From Nostoc sp. CENA543 (GTDB lineage: Bacteria > Cyanobacteriota > Cyanobacteriia > Cyanobacteriales > Nostocaceae), in contig NZ_CP023278.1 of NCBI RefSeq assembly GCF_002896875.1, positions 3,658,001-3,722,000 of the forward strand: a stretch of DNA of 64,000 bases. The letters are read 5' to 3'. The stretch's first letter is position 1; the number at the start of each line of letters is the position of its first letter. The notes beneath the pieces were generated by a model. That model ran no database searches. It was not told the DNA's origin and saw only the letters and a program-made list of their open reading frames with translations. The position numbers were made by a program, and so were the translations under genes. This document shows positions 37,453-44,992 of this stretch, piece after piece.

Positions 37453-40047
37453 TTAACTCCAGTTGCCAACTAGTACAAATGCTGACCAAAAGAAAGGCTC
37501 ACGGAAGTCAGTTTGTCGAATCAAATTGATTTGGGCTTGTCGTAAGGCTTCGGCTTTTGTCAGTTGGGAATTATTCAGATAGTCATAAAAGCGCGTCATC
37601 AGCATTTCTGCGGCTTTGTCTTTGACTGGCCAAAGAGTAGCAATGGTTGAGCGCGCACCGGATTTGATGGCTAAACCTGCTAGTCCTAAAACGGCGCGAT
37701 CATCTCCAGTTGCCGTATCACAGGCACTTAATACTAATAATTCGATCGCTTTTGATGAATTACCACTACGATTTTTCAGGAGTTCGGATAATTCTTGTAC
37801 ACTGACTCTTCCATCCCAAGTTAGTAAGAAGGTATCTTCCAAACGAGAGCTAAACTGTCCGTGGGTAGCTAAGTGAACAACATTAGCTCCACTAGATTTG
37901 ACACGATCAGCAAGGGCTTGATTGGTAAATTTTTGATTCAGTAAAGTTGCTGAGGCGACTGTTTTGGAAATGCGTTTGACTTCCGATTCCACCGCAGGTA
38001 AAGCACTAAAACCATGACGTGATTGACTAATACCACCAACAATGGCATCAATATGAGATTGCTGGAGGGATTGGGCAGCCATGAGTTGCAATCCTGGAGA
38101 TAAGGCTACAGCATATTTTTCGATCAGATATTGTTGACCGTCAGATAGTGCAGCGATGGGGATGTTCCGCAACTTACCATCCAAAACAAACACCAATGTT
38201 TTGGTATTTTTCAGAGCCTGTTCTTGTTGTGCAGGGCGAATCAACCAATCATATATTTGTTGGGATAAACGCTCTCTGTCTTGGGAGTTAGAAACTGGGT
38301 TGAGGGCAACTAAGAAATTGTCGATTGTTTGCTCGATTTCAGCTTGAGATTTGCGAGTTGCATAGTAACGTAAGGGTTGTCCTGCTTGGGAGAGAATCAC
38401 CGCTAGGCGATCCGGCAGAATAATGGGATAAACTACCGTGGCGGTGGGGTCAACTTGGTCAATTTGCTGGGCTTTATCTAAACAAGCTTCTCGGAAAAAG
38501 TTATCTAGTTCGGCGATTTGCAGTGACTCAATTAATTCTCTCGCTTGTGTTAATTCTTTTTGGGTGGGTTGTGCATCTAGTAGTAAACCTACTAATTCTC
38601 GATAGACTGGTTCGACACTTTCACGGAAAGAAAACTGCACATCGGGATTTACAGCCGCCATATCACCACGCAGTGCTTTCAATGACTTGACTGCTTCAGT
38701 ATAGGCGGCAATTGCAGCTGGGCGATCGCCTTGTTGCTGATACAACTGTCCTACCTGCCATGCTGATTGAGCAATGATATCGTCGGCGGCGATTTGTCTG
38801 GCAATGTGCAGGGATTTTTGAGCTAGGGTCTGTGCCTCTGACCACTGCTTGGTGCGACTGTAGAGTTGTCCCCACTGATACAAGGCGTAAGCTTGTGCGG
38901 GAGCATCCTCTAGTTTTTGGGCAGATTTTACTGTCTCAGCCATGAGTTTAGCGGCATCTTGACGAGGTAAAACTTGGTCAGAGTTTTCTAGTCGATTTAA
39001 AGTGGCAACAAAATTGATTGCTGCATACAAGGAACTATGACTAGGCGGTAATTCTGACAACTGTTGGTATAGTTGCGGAGCCACAGGGATGGCATACTCT
39101 AGTTTGTCGTAATCTACCAACAATTTGAATCGAGCTAAATTCGCTTGCAGAGCTTCATTCGGGTTGGTAGCGGCAGCTTGTGCATCTTCAAAGTAATTGA
39201 GTGCGGATTCTGGGTCTCGGAAATCGGAAGCGACTTTACCTAAACTGGAGAGGATGGAACTTAGTTCGGTTTTAGCCCCAGTTTTTTGAGCTGTGGCTAA
39301 ACTTTGCTCTAAAACAATTTGGCTTTTTTGATCACCAATGGCGTGTAGAGCTAAACCCAGTGATCGCAATCCACTGACTTTAATTTCTGAATCTGGCATG
39401 GCTGCTAGCTTTTGGGTTAAAGCCTCTAGTTGTTGTTGCGATCGGCGATAAAATCCCAAACTTTGTAAAGCTTGTGCCTGGTTGATTTGAGTACCTAAAC
39501 TGCCTATTTGATCGCCAGCTTGTTCATAATATTTTTGTGCTTGTTGCCAACTGGTTAAGGCTGTTTCTGCTTTGCCTGTGCGTAATTGTAAATTGGCTTG
39601 AGTATTGAGGACTTGCGCCCAAACGATGGCATCAGCAGGAATCGTCTGCAAAATTTTCAGGCTTTGCTGACTCGACTGTTGAGCTGCTTCCCATTGGTTG
39701 AGTTCTTGTTGGACTAATGAAAGGTAACTGAGACTCAAAGCTTCGTTGAGGCGATCGCCTTGACTATGATAATGCTGCACAGATGCTTGCCATGCTGTTG
39801 CTGCTTCTGTAAACCGTCCTGAACGGTAGAGGTTTCTTCCCTGTTCTAACCAATTACCATTCTCAGATGTAATTGCTTTTGCGTTGTAAGTAGAAGCATA
39901 ATTTGTGGCTGCTGGCATAGATGATCTAGCAGGTGCAACCACTAAAAATAGGCTCACAATACTCAAGCAAATATAAAAAAAAGCACGTTTTTTGAGGGAG
40001 AAAACCATAAAAATTACTGATAAATTCAATATTTTTCTGACTTTCAT
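37453..40047 (-). CDS. TPR-CHAT protein (caspase-like protease domain)
   Basis: 864 residues. A signal peptide or anchor spans about 18-42 (FFYICLSIVSLFLVVAPARS). TPR-like helices fill 50-490 (LYRSGRFTEAATAWQASVQ, ALSLSYLSLVQQELNQW, and others). The C-terminal CHAT domain (about 530-864) has the caspase-type dyad His729 in HLATHG and Cys776 in LSACDTA, and ends with the family hallmark FFWSAFVLVGNW. It is probably an exported or membrane-anchored peptidase or processed effector. ATG at 40008 is an alternative start. The gene heads a minus-strand series with DUF928, CHASE2 kinase and REC-kinase. Its terminator-bounded upstream gap suggests its own promoter. Confidence 0.9.
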   Translation of the reverse strand: MKVRKILNLSVIFMVFSLKKRAFFYICLSIVSLFLVVAPARSSMPAATNYASTYNAKAITSENGNWLEQGRNLYRSGRFTEAATAWQASVQHYHSQGDRLNEALSLSYLSLVQQELNQWEAAQQSSQQSLKILQTIPADAIVWAQVLNTQANLQLRTGKAETALTSWQQAQKYYEQAGDQIGSLGTQINQAQALQSLGFYRRSQQQLEALTQKLAAMPDSEIKVSGLRSLGLALHAIGDQKSQIVLEQSLATAQKTGAKTELSSILSSLGKVASDFRDPESALNYFEDAQAAATNPNEALQANLARFKLLVDYDKLEYAIPVAPQLYQQLSELPPSHSSLYAAINFVATLNRLENSDQVLPRQDAAKLMAETVKSAQKLEDAPAQAYALYQWGQLYSRTKQWSEAQTLAQKSLHIARQIAADDIIAQSAWQVGQLYQQQGDRPAAIAAYTEAVKSLKALRGDMAAVNPDVQFSFRESVEPVYRELVGLLLDAQPTQKELTQARELIESLQIAELDNFFREACLDKAQQIDQVDPTATVVYPIILPDRLAVILSQAGQPLRYYATRKSQAEIEQTIDNFLVALNPVSNSQDRERLSQQIYDWLIRPAQQEQALKNTKTLVFVLDGKLRNIPIAALSDGQQYLIEKYAVALSPGLQLMAAQSLQQSHIDAIVGGISQSRHGFSALPAVESEVKRISKTVASATLLNQKFTNQALADRVKSSGANVVHLATHGQFSSRLEDTFLLTWDGRVSVQELSELLKNRSGNSSKAIELLVLSACDTATGDDRAVLGLAGLAIKSGARSTIATLWPVKDKAAEMLMTRFYDYLNNSQLTKAEALRQAQINLIRQTDFREPFFWSAFVLVGNWS

Positions 40048-40361
40048 AACACCATAACTATAATTATTAGCTTTGATGTTTGAAATTGAGGCAGTCGAAA
40101 ACTAAACCACAAACCCAGATATTTGTTGAGGTTGACACCCAACCGCCAGGAATGGTATTGGATTTCTATATATGCAGAAATCAATATATTTATATTGCCC
40201 AAGTATAGATTTGAAATAACGTCTAATATGAATTAAGTTTTGAAAGTATTGTAAATTTGCGAATTAGTAGAAATGCGGAAGTATTTTTAGTTAGGAATAC
40301 GGAAGAAAATTTGAGGTTTGATATTAAACAATCGCATCTTAAATTTCCATCTCCAAATGCT
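40048..40361. other. Promoter region of the CHAT-DUF928-CHASE2 series
   Basis: About 310 bp, AT-rich, directly upstream of the CHAT gene and isolated from the next gene by a strong terminator. No specific operator or -10/-35 pair could be singled out. Confidence 0.35.
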
Positions 40362-40400
40362 CAAAAAAATTGAAAGGGTCAGAAGCGAGACCCTTTCAAT
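40362..40400 (-). terminator. Strong Rho-independent terminator of the DUF423 gene
   Basis: On the minus strand ATTGAAAGGGTC and GACCCTTTCAAT form a perfect 12-bp stem around an 8-nt loop, followed by TTTTTTGA. It lies about 35 bp after the DUF423 stop and separates that gene from the CHAT series downstream. Confidence 0.85.
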
Positions 40401-40434
40401 GCAGTACGCTGCGCGCTAGCGTTTTTGATTAAAT

Positions 40435-40842
40435 CTAGATAAAACGTAACTTCCAGGCGGCGATCGCCAAAGCACCCCAGGCTAAAATAAAGGCGACTCC
40501 ACCAAAGGGTGTAATTGCACCGAGGATTTTAATTCCAGTCAGGCTCAGAGCATACAAGCTACCAGAAAAAATAACTGTACCAATAATCAAAAGCCAGCCG
40601 CTAGCTATCAAAGTAGCTGGTGGTGATGATGTCCGACTGATTAACACAGCTACTAGCAACAAAGCCAGAGCATGATACATTTGATAACGCGCACCCACAT
40701 CGAAAATTTCTAGCGATCGCTCACTAACTTTTTCTCTCAGCGCATGGGAAGCGAAAGCACCAGCCGCCACCGACAAACCACCAAAAATGGCAGCTATGCA
40801 CACAAAAATCTGCGTCAAGTTGCTTTGAAAAGAATTAGTCAT
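40435..40842 (-). CDS. DUF423 family membrane protein
   Basis: 135 residues with four hydrophobic segments. GGLSVAAGAFASHALRE near residue 21, RYQMYHALALLLVA near 52 and LGAITPFGGVAFILAW near the end are the DUF423 (YgdD-like) signature. Length is normal. It is an inner-membrane protein of unknown function. The upstream spacer is filled with repeats, and a clear terminator follows. Confidence 0.87.
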   Translation of the reverse strand: MTNSFQSNLTQIFVCIAAIFGGLSVAAGAFASHALREKVSERSLEIFDVGARYQMYHALALLLVAVLISRTSSPPATLIASGWLLIIGTVIFSGSLYALSLTGIKILGAITPFGGVAFILAWGALAIAAWKLRFI

Positions 40843-40851
40843 TAGTTGTTA

Positions 40852-40920
40852 GTCAATAGTCATTAGTCAATAGTCATTAGTTTTAGGCTCTATTCTCCAT
40901 TCCCTATTCCCTATTCCCTG
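40852..40920. repeat. STRR repeats between DUF423 and a hypothetical gene
   Basis: About three units of CATTAGTCAATAGT followed by three units of CTATTCCCTATTCC-type heptamers. There is no other structure. Confidence 0.65.
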
Positions 40921-40928
40921 TTTCTTAT

Positions 40929-41417
40929 CTAGAGATCAAAATAATATGATACTGAGCCTTCTTCGCTGACTTTAAAATTCGCGTTGAACTCTTGAGCTTT
41001 TTCGTCTAAAAATTTTCTCGCTGTTGTTGCAGGGAGTTGTGACTGCATCGCGAAGCCTAAAACGGTGATGCGCCCATCATTTTGTTGAATCATCTGATAA
41101 AAAGTAGATTGTAGGCGATCGCTCACTTGTTGCTGAAGGATTTTTTTCTCGTTTTTACTTTGCTGATATAGCCCCCAAGCTAGCCATGAACCTAAAATCA
41201 CAGTGGGTAAACCAAAAATTAAACCTTGTGTGGCAGTGGCGTTTAATAAAGATGCTCTTTCTCTATTGAAATATTCACGCACCAACTCTTCATTTTCGCC
41301 TGGGGAAATGGGTTTGAACATGGAATTCCTTTCCACTACCGCAGAGACAGAGGAAATCAAAAACGTGAATCCAAGTGTTATGAGCCAACCAGCAGCTAGC
41401 TTTTCAGCAGTCTTCAT
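40929..41417 (-). CDS. Hypothetical membrane protein
   Basis: 162 residues with two hydrophobic segments: 8-28 (AAGWLITLGFTFLISSVSAV) and about 63-85 (TQGLIFGLPTVILGSWLAW). Between them is a polar loop rich in Glu and Arg. The C-terminal 70 residues are soluble, starting with a helix KKILQQQVSDRLQSTFYQMI and then a small winged-helix-like stretch (DGRITVLGFAM, ATTARKFLDEKAQEFN). No family is recognised with certainty. It could be a membrane-tethered small regulator. Confidence 0.6.
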   Translation of the reverse strand: MKTAEKLAAGWLITLGFTFLISSVSAVVERNSMFKPISPGENEELVREYFNRERASLLNATATQGLIFGLPTVILGSWLAWGLYQQSKNEKKILQQQVSDRLQSTFYQMIQQNDGRITVLGFAMQSQLPATTARKFLDEKAQEFNANFKVSEEGSVSYYFDL

Positions 41418-41713
41418 AATTCCACTGTAGATTTAAACCTTGTCTAGTGATTTTAACCTCACTGTCTGCAAAATGGGGAGAAGAAATAAGTTCACTAGGG
41501 GTGTAGGGGTTTAAGGGTTTAAGGGTTTAGGTGTTGGGCTGGGATTGAAAAAGATCCCAGCATGGTTGGGTTGTCTCAGGGAGTGGGGCTTTTAACTCAA
41601 GGGTTAGGTTGGCGGCTTTTTCTTCCCCCTACACCCCCAAACCCCTACACCCCCCCAACGGGGATTAGTAAAAGGCAAAAGAATCTTTTACCTTTTACCC
41701 TTTGCCTTGTTTA
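41418..41713. repeat. STRR-rich spacer
   Basis: Contains GGGTTTAAGGGTTTAAGGG units near 41505, CCTACACCCCCAAACCCC units near 41630, and TTTTACC/TTTGCC units near 41680. One 83-codon frame crosses it, but it is made of repeats and is not credible. Confidence 0.6.
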
Positions 41714-42931
41714 TCAGCCGGTATACCATTCTGGAGTCAAGGGATTAGCGACGGGGGTTTCAGTGGCTCTAGTACCGTCCATAATCCAAATTGTGTCTGT
41801 ACCGGTTGTTTGATCACGCCAGTAGAGGTCTGTCTTACCATCACCGTTGTAATCACCAAGGTATGGAGACACGGCTGCACTATTGCTGGGGAGGAAGGCT
41901 TCACTGCTAACGCTGGTACCATCCATTAACCAAGCTGTGTTTTCGCCTGTGGTTTGATTGTGCCAGAAGATGTCTGTCTTACCATCACCGTTGAAGTCGC
42001 CAATGTTGGCTGTCCAGGATGAGTCAAGGGTCTTAACAGTACCTTCGGTGACGAAGATACCGTTCATTGTCCAAATCTTGTTCTCGCCGGTGGCGGTGTT
42101 GCGCCAGAGGATATCAGTTCTGAGGTCACCGTTGAAGTCTCCCAGGGTGTAACCCCAAGATGAATCTTGAGCTTGGAGATCATATTTGGTGGCTTGAGAA
42201 CCATCCATGAACCAGACGCTATTTTCGCCGGTTGTGGGGTTACGCCAGAAAATATCACTCTTACCGTTACCGTCAAAGTCAACGATAGTGGGAGTTAAAC
42301 CTACAGCTGTTGTGTCTAGAACATTGGCACTGGTAACTGTTGTACCATCCATTGTCCAGATAGCGTTCTGGCCACTGGTGGCATTATGCCAGTAGATATC
42401 TGTTTTGCGATCGCCGTTGAAGTCGCCAATGCTAGCTGTCCAACCTGCATCAACTTTTTCTAAATAGACGAAGTTAGAGACTCTTGTTCCATCCATGAGT
42501 GCGATCGCATTTTCACCTGTGGCGTTATTACGCAACAAGAAGTCTGTTTTGTTATCGTTGTTGAAATCAGCAATCTCATAACTCCAGGTGGTCAAATCAT
42601 ATTGACCTAGAGAAGCTTCTTGTACGGTTGTCGCACCATCCATGAGACGGACTAGAATCTCACCTGTTTGAGTATTTACCCAAACTCTATCGGCTTTACC
42701 ATCACCGTTAAAGTCAGGAGTAATTGCAGCACTAGTTAAATAAGGATTGGGATTTGGGTTAGCACTGTTAGTGGGGGATATGATGCTTCCTAAATCTGAC
42801 TCTATAGAAGAAGAACTAGCATAACTGCTGGGTAATGCAATATTAAAATCCGATTGAGTTTGAGAAGAAGTCAGAAGGCTTTGTGACTTTGCCAAAGATA
42901 TATCAAATGCGCTATCTTGTTCGCTCGGCAT
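41714..42931 (-). CDS. FG-GAP/VCBS repeat protein
   Basis: 405 residues. After a Ser/Asn-rich N-terminus of about 65 residues come seven propeller-blade repeats of about 48 residues. Each holds a calcium-loop DFNGDGKTD motif and a WRN-x-TTGEN-x-xWxMDGT strand pair. This is the integrin-alpha-like FG-GAP/VCBS fold. There is no signal peptide and no RTX tail, so how it would leave the cell is unclear. Binding of Ca2+ in each DxNxDxxxD loop is expected. Partner and function are unknown. The gene stands alone between repeat DNA and a 640-bp gap. Confidence 0.83.
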   Translation of the reverse strand: MPSEQDSAFDISLAKSQSLLTSSQTQSDFNIALPSSYASSSSIESDLGSIISPTNSANPNPNPYLTSAAITPDFNGDGKADRVWVNTQTGEILVRLMDGATTVQEASLGQYDLTTWSYEIADFNNDNKTDFLLRNNATGENAIALMDGTRVSNFVYLEKVDAGWTASIGDFNGDRKTDIYWHNATSGQNAIWTMDGTTVTSANVLDTTAVGLTPTIVDFDGNGKSDIFWRNPTTGENSVWFMDGSQATKYDLQAQDSSWGYTLGDFNGDLRTDILWRNTATGENKIWTMNGIFVTEGTVKTLDSSWTANIGDFNGDGKTDIFWHNQTTGENTAWLMDGTSVSSEAFLPSNSAAVSPYLGDYNGDGKTDLYWRDQTTGTDTIWIMDGTRATETPVANPLTPEWYTG

Positions 42932-43571
42932 AGTATGTTTTTATGACTGTTTGCTATTCAAGTTTTAACTCTTGAGCTAGAGATAATTCTGTTTCTAAAT
43001 AACATTTTCTTAGAAAAATTTTATTTGTCGATAACATTTGTTTTTTATAAAAATCATCGTTCAAAGACATAGCTATCAATACATGACTTTTCTATTTGAG
43101 GAATAGTTTTATTTGAACAGAAATGATGGTTAATCACTTCTTTTGTCATGCTTTACCAATAAAATAAATGAATTATGTATATTGTTACAACAGAAAAGAT
43201 ATTGAAAATGTATCGAGTTTCTAATTATCAAATCATTATGTTAGTAATGCTTGATGAAATCAGCACAATATTGATAAATGTTTGTTTGTTACTTTATTTT
43301 TTAAAATAAACTGTTTATGATAAACAGAAAATCTTTATTTGATAAATTGCTCCAAAAGTGACAGGTGATATTGTTAAAAATATCAACTGCTTCAAGAATT
43401 CGAGAAATAAATTATTTTGCAAGCGGGAGTATGAGTAAAATATCTACCTGGTTTTTGGCAAAGGTACTGAAGGTAAAGTCAAGATTAGTTAGAATAACTT
43501 CAACTAGCAACTATTAACTTTAGTTGTTAGAAGTGTAATACTATACTATAAATCGCCAATAGATTTCACCT
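42932..43571. other. Long AT-rich divergent gap
   Basis: 640 bp, very AT-rich, between the divergent FG-GAP and PepP genes. There are many A/T runs (ATTTTTTATAAAAATCATC and similar) but no ORF, tandem repeat or RNA was recognised. Promoters of both genes should be here. Confidence 0.4.
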
Positions 43572-44888
43572 ATGCAATTAGAATATCGGCAGCGTCGTGA
43601 ACAGTTAATGAGCAAAATTGGTAATGGTACAGCTATTTTCCGTAGTGCGCCAATGGCAGTTATGCACAACGATGTCGAATACAATTACCGTCAAGATAGT
43701 GATTTTTTTTACTTAACTGGCTTTAATGAACCAGAGGCAGTGGCGGTGTTAGCACCTCATCATCAAGAACATCGCTTTGTGTTGTTTGTGCAACCCAAGG
43801 AGAGAGAAAAAGAGGTTTGGACTGGTTATCGTTGTGGTGTGGAAGCGGCTAAAGAACTGTATGGTGCAGATGAAGCTCACCCCATCACCGAACTAGATGA
43901 GAAATTACCCCAATATTTAGAAAAAGCCGATCGCATTTATTATCATTTGGGACGCGATCGCCACTTTAACGATAAAGTTCTCAATCATTACCAAAATTTG
44001 CTGCGGACTTATCCGCGACGGGGAACAGGGCCAACTGCTATCGAAGATACTAGTACAATTCTGCATAGCATGAGATTAATCAAAAGCGAAGCAGAATTAG
44101 AAATGATGCGTCAAGCAGCAGCCATCGCCATTGAAGCACATAATCAAGCAATGGCGATCGCTAAACCTGGGCGTTATGAATATGAAATTCAAGCAGAAAT
44201 AGAACGCATATTTCGCCTGCGGGGTGGGATGGGGCCTGCTTATCCTTCGATTGTGGCTTCTGGTGTTAATGCCTGTGTCTTACATTACATTGAAAATAAT
44301 CGACAGATGCAGGAAAATGACCTGTTACTAATTGATGCTGGTTGTGCTTATGGTTATTACAACTCTGATATCACCAGAACATTTCCGGTAGGTGGTAAAT
44401 TTACACCAGAGCAGAAGGCATTATATGAGATCGTTTTAGCAGCCCAAAAACAAGCGATCGCCCAAGTCCAACCAGGTAATACTTTTAGCTCAGTTCATGA
44501 TGCTGCTGTCCGTGTTTTAACGGAAGGTCTGGTAGAATTGGGTATTCTCAAGGGTGAAGTGGATAAACTCATTGAGGAAGAGAAATACAAACCATACTAT
44601 ATGCACCGTACCAGCCACTGGCTAGGCTTAGATGTGCATGATGTCGGTGTTTACCAACATGGCGAAGGCAAACCGCAGATTTTGCAACCTGGGCAAGTTT
44701 TGACAGTAGAACCAGGGATTTATATAGTACCAGACACCAAACTCGCCGAAGACCAACCAGAAACAGATCCCCGATGGATAGGTATTGGAATTCGCATTGA
44801 AGATGATGTGTTAGTTACACCCACAGGACATGAAGTGCTAACAGATGGTGTTCCTAAAGCAGTAGAGGACGTGGAAAGGATTAAATAA
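43572..44888 (+). CDS. pepP: Xaa-Pro aminopeptidase (aminopeptidase P)
   Basis: 438 residues, the standard length for PepP. The N-terminal creatinase-like domain (1-170) contains NYRQDSDFFYLTGF. The pita-bread catalytic domain contains the dinuclear Mn ligands: Asp in LLLIDAGC and Asp in SDITRTF, His in the TSHWLGLDVHDVG region, Glu in TVEPGIYI and Glu in GIRIEDDVLV. It removes an N-terminal residue ahead of proline and is cytoplasmic. The start is ATG of MQLEYRQRRE. The gene is monocistronic, followed by a 7-bp-repeat stretch. Confidence 0.93.
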   Translation: MQLEYRQRREQLMSKIGNGTAIFRSAPMAVMHNDVEYNYRQDSDFFYLTGFNEPEAVAVLAPHHQEHRFVLFVQPKEREKEVWTGYRCGVEAAKELYGADEAHPITELDEKLPQYLEKADRIYYHLGRDRHFNDKVLNHYQNLLRTYPRRGTGPTAIEDTSTILHSMRLIKSEAELEMMRQAAAIAIEAHNQAMAIAKPGRYEYEIQAEIERIFRLRGGMGPAYPSIVASGVNACVLHYIENNRQMQENDLLLIDAGCAYGYYNSDITRTFPVGGKFTPEQKALYEIVLAAQKQAIAQVQPGNTFSSVHDAAVRVLTEGLVELGILKGEVDKLIEEEKYKPYYMHRTSHWLGLDVHDVGVYQHGEGKPQILQPGQVLTVEPGIYIVPDTKLAEDQPETDPRWIGIGIRIEDDVLVTPTGHEVLTDGVPKAVEDVERIK

Positions 44889-44918
44889 TTCAAGGGAATT
44901 GGGAATTGGGCTAACCAA

Positions 44919-44947
44919 TTCAAAATTCAAAATTCAAAATTCAAAAT
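44919..44947. repeat. AATTCAA heptamer STRR
   Basis: Four tandem CAAAATT units directly after pepP. Related units occur at about 5769 and 23333. Confidence 0.7.
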
Positions 44948-44992
44948 TAAAGAATTTTGGGTATTGGGCATTTAAAGTAAAATCTACCTCGT

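Noticed and set aside
41562-41813. 83-codon plus-strand frame
   Set aside because: It crosses STRR repeats and the antisense of the FG-GAP gene.
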